Assembly (NCBI GenBank): GCA_029251375.1
Contig: JAQXDL010000010.1
Coordinates: forward strand, 62,001-126,000
Source: Pseudomonadales bacterium
GTDB taxonomy: Bacteria > Pseudomonadota > Gammaproteobacteria > Pseudomonadales > Azotimanducaceae
Direction of reading: 5' to 3'
DNA length: 64,000 bases
In this document: positions 17,849 to 26,766 of the stretch, piece by piece
How positions within the stretch are numbered: the stretch's first letter is position 1
Layout of the letters: each line of letters starts with the position of its first letter
Position numbers and translations under genes: made by a program
The notes under the pieces: model-generated
Database searches by the model: none
What the model saw: the letters and a program-made list of their open reading frames with translations, nothing else
What the model was told of the DNA's origin: nothing

Positions 17849-18649
17849 ATGAGTCACTACGAAACAATCAGTATCGAAAAAAAAGGCCAGGTTGATTGGT
17901 TAACACTGAATCGACCTGAGTCTTTGAATGCGATCAACACACCAATGGTCACGGAACTTCGCGACTACTTTGGCGCTTTAAAAGAAGACGCGAACACACG
18001 AATAGTTGTCATGCAGGGTGCGGGGCGAGCTTTTTGCGCCGGTCTTGATATCAAGTCCTCACAATCTCGCGAACATGAAGCGCCTTTCGGCGGCGGCATG
18101 GGCTTTCAGGGCTATCTTGCTGAGGTCTACATCCGCATGCGCAATTGTCCACAGCCCATTATTTCCCTAATACAAGGTCCCGCCTGCGGTGGTGGCTTCG
18201 CATTTGCGCTGGCATCCGACATCCGCATTGCAGGCGAGAGCGCGCGCATGAACGCGGCATTCATTCGGGTTGGTCTGTCTGCCTGTGATATGGGCGCAAG
18301 CTATTTTCTGCCAAGGCTTATCGGCACTTCGATCGCATCAGAATTGATGCTTACCGGCCGCTTTATCAACGCCGAACGTGCGCTACGCACCAACCTCGTA
18401 TCAGAGGTTGTACCTGATGCCGAGCTATCAAAGGCAGCACAATCCTATATCGACGATATGCTCACCACCTCGCCGATGGGGCTACGTCTAACTAAAGAAG
18501 GTTTAAATGTGTCAATTGATGCAGCCGGCCTTGAAGCTCAGATGGCCGTAGAAAACCGGAATCAGGTGCTTTGCTCCAGAACCAATGATGCCAAGGAAGG
18601 TATGACGGCATTTTTGGAGAAGCGCGCGCCCAACTATACGGGCACCTAA
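17849..18649 (+). CDS. Enoyl-CoA hydratase/isomerase family protein
   Basis: A 266-residue crotonase-fold enzyme acting on a CoA thioester. The oxyanion-hole segments GAGRAFCAGLD (about residues 55-65) and GPACGGGFAFALASDIRIA (about 111-129) are intact, and the C-terminal FLEKRAPNYTG tail is usual. The position where hydratases usually carry a second catalytic Glu reads GLSACDMGASYFLPRLIG, so the exact reaction (hydratase or isomerase) is left open. A good AGGAG ribosome-binding site precedes the ATG. A bidirectional terminator follows at 18721. Confidence 0.88.
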   Translation: MSHYETISIEKKGQVDWLTLNRPESLNAINTPMVTELRDYFGALKEDANTRIVVMQGAGRAFCAGLDIKSSQSREHEAPFGGGMGFQGYLAEVYIRMRNCPQPIISLIQGPACGGGFAFALASDIRIAGESARMNAAFIRVGLSACDMGASYFLPRLIGTSIASELMLTGRFINAERALRTNLVSEVVPDAELSKAAQSYIDDMLTTSPMGLRLTKEGLNVSIDAAGLEAQMAVENRNQVLCSRTNDAKEGMTAFLEKRAPNYTGT

Positions 18650-18674
18650 TTCACCTAAATATACGGGCATCTGA
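18635..18674 (+). repeat. Short duplication at the 3' end of the enoyl-CoA hydratase gene
   Basis: TATACGGGCACCTAA (18635-18649, encoding the last residues and stop) recurs as TATACGGGCATCTGA at 18660-18674. In the second copy the flanking bases read SPKYTGI-stop, mirroring the gene's own APNYTGT-stop in a different frame. It looks like a relic of a tandem duplication of the gene's tail. Confidence 0.7.
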
Positions 18675-18720
18675 AACGCAGTGACGGGTATTTTAGATAT
18701 ATCTGAGCCACAACAAAAAA

Positions 18721-18745
18721 GGGCGGCTAAATAGCCGCCCTTTTT
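18721..18745. terminator. Bidirectional rho-independent terminator
   Basis: Perfect 8-bp GC-rich stem GGGCGGCT (18721-18728) / AGCCGCCC (18733-18740), loop AAAT, flanked by an A-run before and a T-run after, so it works on both strands. It lies between the convergent enoyl-CoA hydratase and acyl-CoA dehydrogenase genes. Confidence 0.93.
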
Positions 18746-18764
18746 ATTGTTAGCACTCAACAAA

Positions 18765-19940
18765 CTAGTCAGGCAGACCTAAAACCCGCTTACTAATAAT
18801 ATTCAGCTGCACTTCGTTGGTACCGCCATAAATGGTGACTGCTCTATCACGCAACCAACTGCGCGTTGATTCGACTTCGTCTTCAGAAAAGCCTTCACCT
18901 TCCCAACCGATGCCATCTGAACCACGCAAGAAAGACTTCAATGACGATGCTTCCTTCGACAAGGATGAGCCAACATATTTAAAAATAGAGGTGGTCGCAC
19001 CCGGCGCTTTACCGGAACGAGATTCTTCAGATACCCGTTGCACGGTCAACTGTAGTGCTTTTTCAGTCATGGTTTGGTTAGAAATTTTCTCGCGGGCTTC
19101 TTCGTCAGAAATCTTACCGTCCGCCTCGCCAAAATACTGCTTAGCAATCACACCATAAGCATTCGCAGGTTTGGCCTTTTTCTTCGTTCTAGCCGCTGGC
19201 GCTGCTGATCGCTCGTACTGAAGTAAGCGCTTACCTACTGTCCAGCCCTTATTCAACTCACCAACCAAGTCTTCGCGACCCGCTAGCGCGTCATCGAAGA
19301 AGGTCTCACAGAAAGGTGATGAACCGCTGATAAGCTGGATCGGCTTAATGGTTACACCCTTTTGCTTCATGTCGAGTAAGACGAAACTGATGCCATCATG
19401 CTTGGCCGCTTCGGGGTCAGTTCGAACCAATGCAAACATCCAATCCGCATGCTGCGCACCGGAGGTCCAAATCTTTTGACCATTTAAAACAAAGTTATCG
19501 CCATCAACAACGGCCTTAGTTTGCAAACTCGCAAGGTCTGAACCCGAGCCAGGCTCACTGTAACCCTGACACCACTTAATCTCGCCAGAGATGATTTTGG
19601 GCAAATGTCGTGCTTTTTGCTCCTCGGTGCCAAATTCAAGCAATGTTGGACCAATCATAGACGTTCCCATGCCGGTCAAAGGGGGCAAGGCTCTTGCTGC
19701 GGCCATTTCCTGCTGCAAAACCTGATTTTCTTCAAAGGACAAACCTGCCGCACCATATTCTTTAGGCCATGTTGGTGTTGTCAGACCCTTAGCCGCCATA
19801 GCTTGTAGCCATTTGTCAGCATCTTCCGTGTCGTACACTTCATGTGCATCTTCAAAATGAAACGTACGGTTCTTCATGCTTTCAGGGCAATGTTCTGCAA
19901 TATAACTCCGGATTTCTTCCCGGAAGGCTTCAAGGCTCAT
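18765..19940 (-). CDS. Acyl-CoA dehydrogenase
   Basis: A 391-residue flavoenzyme of fatty-acyl or branched acyl-CoA oxidation. The middle domain shows WCQGYSEPGSGSDLASLQ and the C-terminal helical domain ends with YGGTNEVQLNIISKRVLG, both standard for the family. The start at 19940 was chosen over the ATG five codons upstream because the AGGAGATAAAA just before it is a strong ribosome-binding site. The C-terminal half is longer in charged linker (KKKAKPANAYG near residue 255) than in short-chain enzymes. Electrons should go to electron-transfer flavoprotein, which is not encoded nearby. Confidence 0.9.
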   Translation of the reverse strand: MSLEAFREEIRSYIAEHCPESMKNRTFHFEDAHEVYDTEDADKWLQAMAAKGLTTPTWPKEYGAAGLSFEENQVLQQEMAAARALPPLTGMGTSMIGPTLLEFGTEEQKARHLPKIISGEIKWCQGYSEPGSGSDLASLQTKAVVDGDNFVLNGQKIWTSGAQHADWMFALVRTDPEAAKHDGISFVLLDMKQKGVTIKPIQLISGSSPFCETFFDDALAGREDLVGELNKGWTVGKRLLQYERSAAPAARTKKKAKPANAYGVIAKQYFGEADGKISDEEAREKISNQTMTEKALQLTVQRVSEESRSGKAPGATTSIFKYVGSSLSKEASSLKSFLRGSDGIGWEGEGFSEDEVESTRSWLRDRAVTIYGGTNEVQLNIISKRVLGLPD

Positions 19941-20092
19941 TTTTATCTCCTGCATCTAATGACATCTTTTACGCAGACGAGCATATCACGGCTATAGCCC
20001 GACTTCCCTGTCGATAAGCGACCGTTATCGGCTGCTCTAACTCTTATCGCGTCAGAAAATTAGCGCCGATAAAAGGGATGATATGCGTAACC

Positions 20093-21310
20093 CTAGAGGG
20101 CTTCGATCTTATCGATATACAACTTGAATTTGGCTGCTTTTTTCGGCTTTGTCAGCGCATTAAGCACCGTAAATTTCATGGAGAGCTGATCAAGGCGTTT
20201 AACCGTTCTGACAGCTACCGTTGTCACTGCATGAGGCTCAATATCAACGATGTCCGCTGAACCACCGAAGGTCATGCCAGACATATTCTGCAATTGAAAG
20301 GCTGCATCGGAGACGTTCTCTATCTCGACGGTCAAAATATCAGAGCCTGTCTTATAGGTGGCACTTTTGACGCTCATCGACGCTGCTAGTAAGGCTTGTA
20401 AGTTATCCTGCCGACCGATCAACAAATTCTTGAACCAAACCACCGTTCGACCTTCGAACAGCGCTTCACGCATAGATGCCTGGCTTCGCTCTTTCGCCAA
20501 TACAAGTGTGACCGGCCGATGACCACCTTCATGGGGCACAAAATCCCAGTCGATCAAACCATGGATGTCAGAAACCCCGATTAAGGTTAAATCAAGATCC
20601 AGCGCAATCTGAAAGGATTCTTCCGAATAGCTATCGCCGTTGGCAATCTCGATGCCGTGAATCAAGTTACGTTTGGCGTTGTCCTTATGAAATTTAGGCG
20701 CCTTGGGAATTCCATTGGGGAAATCGCTGCCCCACCAAGCATGGTTCCAGAATAAAAATGCGCCTTGCTCATTTGCCGCGTTAACGGCTTCTTGTGCCGG
20801 CCATTCGCTAGCACCTTGATAATAAGCCCTGACATCGGTCTGATCTTCTAACTCAGGATGCTTCACCAGTTTGTTCGCATCAGAAATAAACAGAGCGTTA
20901 ATATGTCCCGCCGGTAACGCACGGGTTATTTCAGTACCGGGGATAATCATAAGCTCATTGTCGCCATTTGCCTGCAGCGCAATTTCATACGCGCGGTTAC
21001 GGTCAGGGTGCGGTAAATCTGCTCTGTGCGGTTGCCACTCGAGATGTTCCGTTATTGCTAATGCATCAAGACCGTCATATAGCGCTTCTGCAACTCGAAC
21101 AGATGGCCAAACATGACCATCAGAAAACGATGAGTGCGTATGCGGATCTAATACAAGTGTCTTGAACTCGGCCGTATCTGGAAACTGAATCTGTCGTGGC
21201 GCCTCGTCAAAGGATTGCTTAGGAATAACACCGTGTGCAGAAACGAGGGAAGATGTAAGCATCGTCATGAATGTACAGGCAAGAAAAAGGCTGGAGCGAA
21301 CGGTTGTCAT
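20093..21310 (-). CDS. Exported CehA/McbA-like PHP-family metal-dependent hydrolase
   Basis: A 405-residue protein with a clear Sec signal peptide (residues 1-25, ending SAHG). The PHP-type metal site is seen in LDPHTHSSFSDG (about residues 54-65), ITEHLEW (about 89-95), then FWNHAWWGSD and DIHGLIDWD. This matches the CehA/McbA branch, whose studied members hydrolyse carbamate or aryl ester pesticides such as carbaryl, although natural substrates are mostly unknown. It should act in the periplasm on a phosphoester, ester or amide. A GGGA site precedes the ATG. It is 76 bases downstream of the large FAD/GcvT gene on the same strand. Confidence 0.8.
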   Translation of the reverse strand: MTTVRSSLFLACTFMTMLTSSLVSAHGVIPKQSFDEAPRQIQFPDTAEFKTLVLDPHTHSSFSDGHVWPSVRVAEALYDGLDALAITEHLEWQPHRADLPHPDRNRAYEIALQANGDNELMIIPGTEITRALPAGHINALFISDANKLVKHPELEDQTDVRAYYQGASEWPAQEAVNAANEQGAFLFWNHAWWGSDFPNGIPKAPKFHKDNAKRNLIHGIEIANGDSYSEESFQIALDLDLTLIGVSDIHGLIDWDFVPHEGGHRPVTLVLAKERSQASMREALFEGRTVVWFKNLLIGRQDNLQALLAASMSVKSATYKTGSDILTVEIENVSDAAFQLQNMSGMTFGGSADIVDIEPHAVTTVAVRTVKRLDQLSMKFTVLNALTKPKKAAKFKLYIDKIEAL

Positions 21311-21386
21311 AGTCGGTTCCCTTTTAGATTTGTATCGCGTCGATTGTTATTGTACGCGTCGATCATACACACAAGTCTTTGCTTTG

Positions 21387-23831
21387 CTAACTCTTCATGC
21401 GCGCTGACCGGGGATCATAAAAAGGCGCCAACTGCACATCGAGAGGAAAGCGTTTGCCCGCCACTTCTATCTGAAAATCGTGACTCTCAATATAGTCTCG
21501 GCTCACCCCAGCAGGGTTCGACAACATAGCGATGCCGAGCGAACGTTCAACCCGATGCCCCCACATGCCTGAGGTGGTAATGCCGACCAGCTCACCGTCA
21601 CAAAAAATGGGCTCATCATGCAGCAATAACGGCGCATCCTTGTCAGCCACGGCGATATTAACCAATCTATTTTCGTAATTTTTTTGTTTTCCTTGGAGAC
21701 TCGACTTACCTAAAAAGTCAGATTTCGTCATATCAACGGCAAAACCTAAACCTGACTGAAAAGGGTTAATTTCGTCACCAATATCATGTCCAAAATGTTT
21801 GTAGCCTTTCTCAACGCGGCAAGCGTTCATTGCATGAAACCCGGCGTGTGTAAGCCCGTAGTCATGCCCAACCCTTAAAAGCTCTTCGTAGACATGAGCA
21901 ACGAAGTCCATCGGCACCATAAGCTCGTAGCCGAGCTCGCCAACATAGCTCAATCGGTTAATTCGAATGCGGCTATAGCCGAGCTCAATCTCCAAAGAGG
22001 TATAAAAGGGTAACGCCGCATTACTAATATCGTTAGGTGTCAAACCAGCCAGCACAGCTCGGGATGATGGGCCCATCACACCAATAATGGCGTAGCTGTT
22101 GCTTACGTTAAATGCAATCGCATGTGCATCTCGGGGTATATGTGATTCCAACCAATTGAAATCTCGTATCTCACTGGCGCAACTACTGACAATTAAAAAT
22201 TCGTCATGCTTGACCCTGGTTACCGTTACGTCCGCTTCAATACCGCCTCGCTCATTTAGCCATTGTGTGTAGACAACTTTACCGATTGCCACATCAACAT
22301 TGTTTGCGCAAATATGATTTAACACCGAAGCTGCATCGCGACCTTTCAACGAAAAAATTGGATAACTCGACTGATCAAACAAAGCGACCGAATCGCGAAT
22401 AGCCAAACATTCTTGTTTACAAGCATCAAACCAATTTTGTCGACCAAAAGAGTACTCGTATCGCGGCGCGTTATTACCTCGGACAAACCAATTAGGTCTC
22501 TCCCAGCCACAGAGCTCACCCATTGTTGCGCCTTGATCGAGCATTTGCTGATGCAGAGTGCCGCGCCGTGCGTCCCGCGCCGTCTCATACTGCCGAAAAG
22601 GCCAGTGCATGGCGTACAGTAGGCCGAGGGATTCACGGGTACGGTTAACCAAATACTTCCGCGTTGATTGAAACGGAAACATCCGCTTTATATCAACGTC
22701 GAACAAATCCATTGGGGGGTGATTATTTGCTATCCACTCAGCAAGCACTTTACCTGCACCGCCAGAAGATTGGATGCCGATAGAGTTAAAGCCGGCGGCC
22801 ACGAACAAGTTCGAATACTCCGCTGTTGGCCCTAACAAATACCGATCATCTGGCGTAAAACTCTCTGGGCCATTAAAAGACAATTGAATGCCCGCATGCT
22901 CAAGCGCAGGAAAACGCTTTATCGCTGTTTCCATGATCGGCGCGAAATGGTCCATGTCGTCAGGCAAGGTGCCAAAGGCGAAGTCTGCCGGGACACCATC
23001 AACGGACCAGGGTTTCGCTTCAAGCTCAAATGCGCCCAGTAGAAGCTTGCCCGCATCTTCTTTGAAATAAGCCTGCTCATCAGGCACACGTAAGGTCGGC
23101 ATACCCGCTGTAAGCGTCTGCATCGGCTCGGTGACGATATAAAAATGTTCAGCCGCCTGCAGTGGAATCGACACGCCGATTGTCGCTGCGAGTTGACGAC
23201 TCCACATGCCTGAGGCAAGCACAACCTTATTGGCACTAATCTCACCTGCACTGGTTCGAACGCCGCAAATACCGCCGGCGTTCGTCAACAGCTCTAGCAC
23301 TTCTTGATTCTCGAAAATCATCGCGCCACCAGAACGTGCGCCTTTTGCTAAAGCCATGGTCGTATCAACCGGGTTCGTTTGTCCGTCACCGGGCAAATAA
23401 ACAGCCCCTGCCACACCATCTAGGTTGATCCCTGGCCAATACTGAAGCACGTCCTGAGGCTGTATGATTTCAGCTTCGACGCCAAAAGCTCTCGCGGTTG
23501 ATGCCTGACGATTTAGCTCTTCCATCCGTTCAAAATTCGTCGCCAGACTTATCGACCCTGTTCTTTTGTAGCCCGTTGACAAACCGGTCTCTGTCTCAAG
23601 CTCAGCAAATAGTTCGGTTGTGTACTTGGCCAAGCGCGTCAAATTTTGCGTCGCACGCAACTGACCAACGAGGCCTGCCGCATGCCAAGTCGTCCCAGAG
23701 GTGAGTTTATTTTGCTCCAGCAGAACAACGTCAGTGATACCTAAACGGGTTAAATGATAAGCGATTGAGCAGCCGACAATGCCGCCACCGACAATGACAA
23801 CTTCGGCGTGTGTTGGGAGAGAATTAGTCAT
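21387..23831 (-). CDS. FAD-dependent dehydrogenase fused to GcvT-like domains (dimethylglycine/sarcosine dehydrogenase type)
   Basis: An 814-residue two-part enzyme. The N-terminal DAO-type flavin domain has VVIVGGGIVGCS at residues 11-22 and TTWHAAGLVGQLR at 47-59, whose His50 corresponds to the His that holds FAD covalently in dimethylglycine dehydrogenase. From about residue 420 to the end it is GcvT-like (aminomethyltransferase), including RINRLSYVGELGYELMVP and the late LGKSSL stretch, which would bind tetrahydrofolate. It should demethylate an N-methylated glycine-like amine and pass the one-carbon unit to folate. No betaine-pathway partner genes are adjacent, so the substrate is inferred from architecture only. 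Confidence 0.87.
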   Translation of the reverse strand: MTNSLPTHAEVVIVGGGIVGCSIAYHLTRLGITDVVLLEQNKLTSGTTWHAAGLVGQLRATQNLTRLAKYTTELFAELETETGLSTGYKRTGSISLATNFERMEELNRQASTARAFGVEAEIIQPQDVLQYWPGINLDGVAGAVYLPGDGQTNPVDTTMALAKGARSGGAMIFENQEVLELLTNAGGICGVRTSAGEISANKVVLASGMWSRQLAATIGVSIPLQAAEHFYIVTEPMQTLTAGMPTLRVPDEQAYFKEDAGKLLLGAFELEAKPWSVDGVPADFAFGTLPDDMDHFAPIMETAIKRFPALEHAGIQLSFNGPESFTPDDRYLLGPTAEYSNLFVAAGFNSIGIQSSGGAGKVLAEWIANNHPPMDLFDVDIKRMFPFQSTRKYLVNRTRESLGLLYAMHWPFRQYETARDARRGTLHQQMLDQGATMGELCGWERPNWFVRGNNAPRYEYSFGRQNWFDACKQECLAIRDSVALFDQSSYPIFSLKGRDAASVLNHICANNVDVAIGKVVYTQWLNERGGIEADVTVTRVKHDEFLIVSSCASEIRDFNWLESHIPRDAHAIAFNVSNSYAIIGVMGPSSRAVLAGLTPNDISNAALPFYTSLEIELGYSRIRINRLSYVGELGYELMVPMDFVAHVYEELLRVGHDYGLTHAGFHAMNACRVEKGYKHFGHDIGDEINPFQSGLGFAVDMTKSDFLGKSSLQGKQKNYENRLVNIAVADKDAPLLLHDEPIFCDGELVGITTSGMWGHRVERSLGIAMLSNPAGVSRDYIESHDFQIEVAGKRFPLDVQLAPFYDPRSARMKS

Positions 23832-23911
23832 CTAATAGATCTACTTAACGTCACAAAAGACGTTAGCCTACAACAGCGCGCATCGAAAGGCTCTGATTTA
23901 AGTGACCATCA

Positions 23912-24430
23912 TTAGCTTGGGTTATCACTGCTCTTGGCGTCAACTTCTTCATCAGAAACAACCCACCAGTCTTGGACTTTCGCAGTACAACGACTTATCA
24001 GAGAGTTACGCTTTGAGGATGTAAATGACGCTTCGGCGCCGGGCAGAAGATGCTCTTCGGACACTGCATAGACTTCTTCGTAATCAACGATACGATCATC
24101 CTTGTCCCGCCAGTGAATCATGACCTTGACGAATTGCACAGCGACGTTACCGTTGTTACGGACAAAACCTTCAATCAATCTAAGATCACTCGATTTAATC
24201 GCGCCGCCACCAGCCAAAGGAATAGTTTCAGTCAGCTTCAGGCAAACGGTCACACGGGTTTTAAGTGAAACCCTGACCGCATCTTCAATAACCGGCGCTG
24301 CGATGTTAGAGGCTTCCGGCAAAGGCTGGTCAGATACGCCCCGCAAGTCTAGAAAGTATAAAACAAGGTACATACCAAAGCAGGCTATTAAAAACGTGCC
24401 CGTTACAACGACAAATGTCTTACTCTTCAT
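23912..24430 (-). CDS. Membrane-anchored hypothetical protein, FxLYD-like
   Basis: A 172-residue protein with one N-terminal membrane anchor (about residues 7-28), then a soluble region. Residues 60-150 read as a beta-sandwich with RLIEGFVRNNGNVAVQFVKVMIHWRDKD and LLPGAEASFTSS, the pattern of FxLYD-type domains that stabilise extracytoplasmic proteins. A single conserved Cys pair (residues 63 and 148 approximately) might form a disulfide. Function is unknown. A 49-residue membrane protein lies 154 bases upstream on the same strand. Confidence 0.6.
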   Translation of the reverse strand: MKSKTFVVVTGTFLIACFGMYLVLYFLDLRGVSDQPLPEASNIAAPVIEDAVRVSLKTRVTVCLKLTETIPLAGGGAIKSSDLRLIEGFVRNNGNVAVQFVKVMIHWRDKDDRIVDYEEVYAVSEEHLLPGAEASFTSSKRNSLISRCTAKVQDWWVVSDEEVDAKSSDNPS

Positions 24431-24584
24431 TTTTTCATATCAACTATTATTCCAACCTCACTGTTATTCGCATTATCAATGGTGCTGCCTGCAACTTCGC
24501 GGCGCTTCAGAGCTAACACCCGCACCGACATCTGCATTCCTACCACACCGCCTAACGGGTAAGAAGTTAGCATTGGCGCATAAA

Positions 24585-24734
24585 TTAGTCACGACACTGA
24601 GCTGCGGGCTCACAATTGCTAGTCTTTTTCTGTTCAGCCTCTTCTACCGGATTTTCCATACTAATTACTAGAACCCAAGGTATGAGTAAGCTGACAACGA
24701 ATCCAATCAGTAGTGATCTGGATTTCCTACCCAC
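24585..24734 (-). CDS. Small single-span membrane protein, unrecognised
   Basis: A 49-residue frame from GTG at 24734 to TAA at 24585-24587. An AGGAG ribosome-binding site sits six bases before the GTG. Residues 2-6 are basic (GRKSR), residues 8-25 form one membrane helix (LLIGFVVSLLIPWVLVIS), and an acidic, Cys-containing tail follows (CEPAAQC). Basic residues before the helix and acidic ones after fit an inner-membrane protein with its tail outside. No family is recognised. Support is the ribosome-binding site plus the membrane layout; a chance ORF cannot be excluded. Confidence 0.42.
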   Translation of the reverse strand: MGRKSRSLLIGFVVSLLIPWVLVISMENPVEEAEQKKTSNCEPAAQCRD

Positions 24735-25030
24735 TCCAAGCTCCTATCCAATGTGTCCACTGTCATAATGGTGATGCGGTTCGAAATGAGGTTAGTGATA
24801 GTTCATCGTCGGCACATCTTGTAAGCGGTCACGTTCGTATTCAGATCCAATTGAACGACTTCTGCCTTTCAACATATTCCCAAGCCCAGCATAAAATGCC
24901 TAGAACCGCGCCAATTGATCGTCATATGACAACGCTTAGACAATCTGCTGACAACGTATCAGAAAACAAGTTCAGCATGGAAATGGCAAAAATGAATGTC
25001 GACCTCTCTACCCAAACGGGCACTGTTTAA

Positions 25031-25339
25031 ATGCTTACACTGATTTCTGCGTCTGACCCAGACACCTTTACAAAAGCCTTTCAGAAGCTGACGGCCTCAA
25101 GTTCGGTGGGTGATTTTCCGGGCGATATTTATTTTGGTCGCATCATTGGTGCGGGCGAAAACCCAGCGACCCATTGGATAAATGCGAGTGCACGCAACAT
25201 GTCGGACTTAATGTCGGGTAATGAGGCACTGATGCAGTCGAAGGATATGACCGCATATCTGCGCGCCGTGAGTGATGCGCGCGCCTTTCAGTCAGTGACT
25301 ATCCAGCGTACAGCACTGTCGTTCCCAGCGCGGCTATGA
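25031..25339 (+). CDS. Small protein of an unnamed family, possibly 5'-truncated
   Basis: A 102-residue frame reading MLTLISASDPDTFTKAF, FPGDIYFGRIIGAGENPATHW and MSDLMSGNEALMQSKDMTAYL. It matches in pattern the relic at 31400-31657 (LITATNPAAVV, IPASVALVQNISNGDNMAMHQI), so both belong to one family with an alpha/beta-barrel-like rhythm. The relic has a signal peptide; this copy has none. An in-frame TAA lies immediately before its ATG, so it may have lost its export signal and be decaying. No function can be assigned. Confidence 0.45.
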   Translation: MLTLISASDPDTFTKAFQKLTASSSVGDFPGDIYFGRIIGAGENPATHWINASARNMSDLMSGNEALMQSKDMTAYLRAVSDARAFQSVTIQRTALSFPARL

Positions 25340-25359
25340 ATTAAGTGGGCTAAACGAGT

Positions 25360-25385
25360 CTCAGGCTGGAATTGCTGGGCCTGAG
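25360..25385 (+). terminator. Weak hairpin downstream of the small gene
   Basis: CTCAGGC (25360-25366) pairs with GCCTGAG (25379-25385) across a 12-base loop. It lies 21 bases past the stop codon of the gene at 25031. The T-run that follows is short and interrupted (GCGTCTTTA), so it is only a weak terminator candidate. Confidence 0.3.
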
Positions 25386-25947
25386 GCGTCTTTACGATTC
25401 AACGCCAGCGTAATTAATCCAGTTCGAACGTTCGTTGGGTTCGCTAAACCATCATCCTCTGGGCAATTGACTAAGGCTGATTTCGGGTCTGCTATCGAAT
25501 GCGATAGGTTCTCAATGAATTGCCCTCAGTGCACCCTCAGGAGAAGCTGGTGGTATTCTGATATCTCTTAATAGCTAGTAAGACATTGCTAAGATCGTTC
25601 TTTGAGATTTTCTTTAATTGGGTTTTAGCACTTGAAAGCTTTAATAATAGTCTTTTGGTAAAGGTTGCCCGATGTCTTGATAGCTAATGATTTAGAGCCT
25701 TACAGCCAGTCGGGTTGAACACTTAGGCAATTTAAAGGTCAGGCAGATGTAATTTGGCTGTTGACCCAGACATGTTTTAGGATTGAATAGCAGTCGCAGG
25801 ATTAAGCGGTGGTGGTTGGGCTTCAAGGTGACCTGAGATTTTCTGGATTATGTCTGGATCAGTATTGTCGTCGACGACTCGGTGGGTCTAGGGATAACCA
25901 ATTCGCTTTGACTAGTAGCGACACATCCCGTGTTAGTAACTTCAAAG
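25386..25947. other. Gene-free stretch of about 560 bases
   Basis: No gene, repeat or strong hairpin was recognised. Several ORFs here are short and have no ribosome-binding site. The base composition is slightly richer in T and G on the plus strand than the flanks. It separates the small family gene from the four-gene metalloprotease operon. Confidence 0.5.
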
Positions 25948-26418
25948 CTACAGACCTATTATGTCGACAAGTATTTCTTCACCGATGTTCCTGGGTTCCG
26001 CGTAAGTCTCCGACGGCGTCACCCGAGAATTAATAACAGGCACGAACTCTCCAATGCTTCTTGGTTCTGCCGGCTCCGCAGGACGCAAGAAGATGTCATC
26101 AATATCTATATGTTGCCCAATTGATCTCGCTGCTAGAGGATCAGCCGACACAAGCTCGCCATTAGCTATTGCTACACTAATGCCATCGACCGGAATAGGT
26201 GACGTTGAGACCCTCTCTGCCAACATTGGTATATCAATAGTCACAAGGGGGCCGCCATCAATTTTTTTTAACACATCAGCCACTCGCGCAGGCTCAAGTT
26301 GAGCCTCGTGCAACTCATTAATCTGTAGCTGTAAGTAGACTCCATACGAGAATACAATAGCGAACAAGCTGAAAAGGCTTACTTTTTCATCTACCAAAAT
26401 ATATACCTGTACCGACAC
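25948..26418 (-). CDS. Hypothetical protein with an N-terminal membrane segment and IGE-type repeats
   Basis: A 156-residue frame, with GTG at 26418 or TTG at 26397 as starts. Residues about 13-30 (VSLFSLFAIVFSYGVYLQL) form one membrane helix. The C-terminal third repeats a short unit three times: ARSIGQHIDIDD, PRSIGEFVPV and PRNIGEEILVDI. It overlaps the end of the upstream gene by 32 bases in another frame and is the last gene of the metalloprotease operon. No family is recognised; the repeats could be a short linear binding motif exposed to the periplasm. Confidence 0.5.
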   Translation of the reverse strand: MSVQVYILVDEKVSLFSLFAIVFSYGVYLQLQINELHEAQLEPARVADVLKKIDGGPLVTIDIPMLAERVSTSPIPVDGISVAIANGELVSADPLAARSIGQHIDIDDIFLRPAEPAEPRSIGEFVPVINSRVTPSETYAEPRNIGEEILVDIIGL

Positions 26419-26755
26419 AATATCCGTTGTACTTCAAAGAGTCGTTTACCCAAACGTTTACGGGAATGTCCATCGCAAATGCCATCTGCGCCATATCGTA
26501 ATTCTTAGATGCCTCCTGCTTCGACAAGAAGTCACCGGCACAGCCCATCGAAAACCATCTTTGTGGGCAGCTAAGACTGGTCTCCGACTCTATATGTACC
26601 ATGCACCCACCGAACAAAGAGCTATCTGTATATAAATATAATACCTTGCCGCTTACCCATTCTGCTGCAGCAGATGCCCCTGAGCTACTTATCAGCAAGC
26701 AAGTTAGGATGACACTTTGCAAATATTTCTTACCTATATTCATTTTCATTTTCAT
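26387..26755 (-). CDS. Exported small cysteine-containing hypothetical protein
   Basis: A 122-residue protein with a signal peptide (about residues 1-31, ending ASAAAE). The mature part has five cysteines: GGCMVHIE, LSCPQRW, MGCAGD and YCVG plus others, suggesting disulfides in the periplasm or outside. The pattern of hydrophobic strands resembles a small beta-barrel. It begins 11 bases after the metalloprotease stop codon, so it belongs to the same operon. No family is recognised. Confidence 0.55.
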   Translation of the reverse strand: MKMKMNIGKKYLQSVILTCLLISSSGASAAAEWVSGKVLYLYTDSSLFGGCMVHIESETSLSCPQRWFSMGCAGDFLSKQEASKNYDMAQMAFAMDIPVNVWVNDSLKYNGYCVGTGIYFGR

Positions 26756-26766
26756 TTCCTAGTTAG

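Noticed and set aside
20012-20030. CGATAA/TTATCG hairpin between the PHP and acyl-CoA dehydrogenase genes
   Set aside because: The stem is only six A/T-rich pairs with no T-run, so it is too weak to call a terminator.
24713-25030. 105-codon frame upstream of the gene at 25031
   Set aside because: Its composition is not protein-like, it overlaps the small membrane gene on the other strand, and it ends at the TAA directly before the next ATG.
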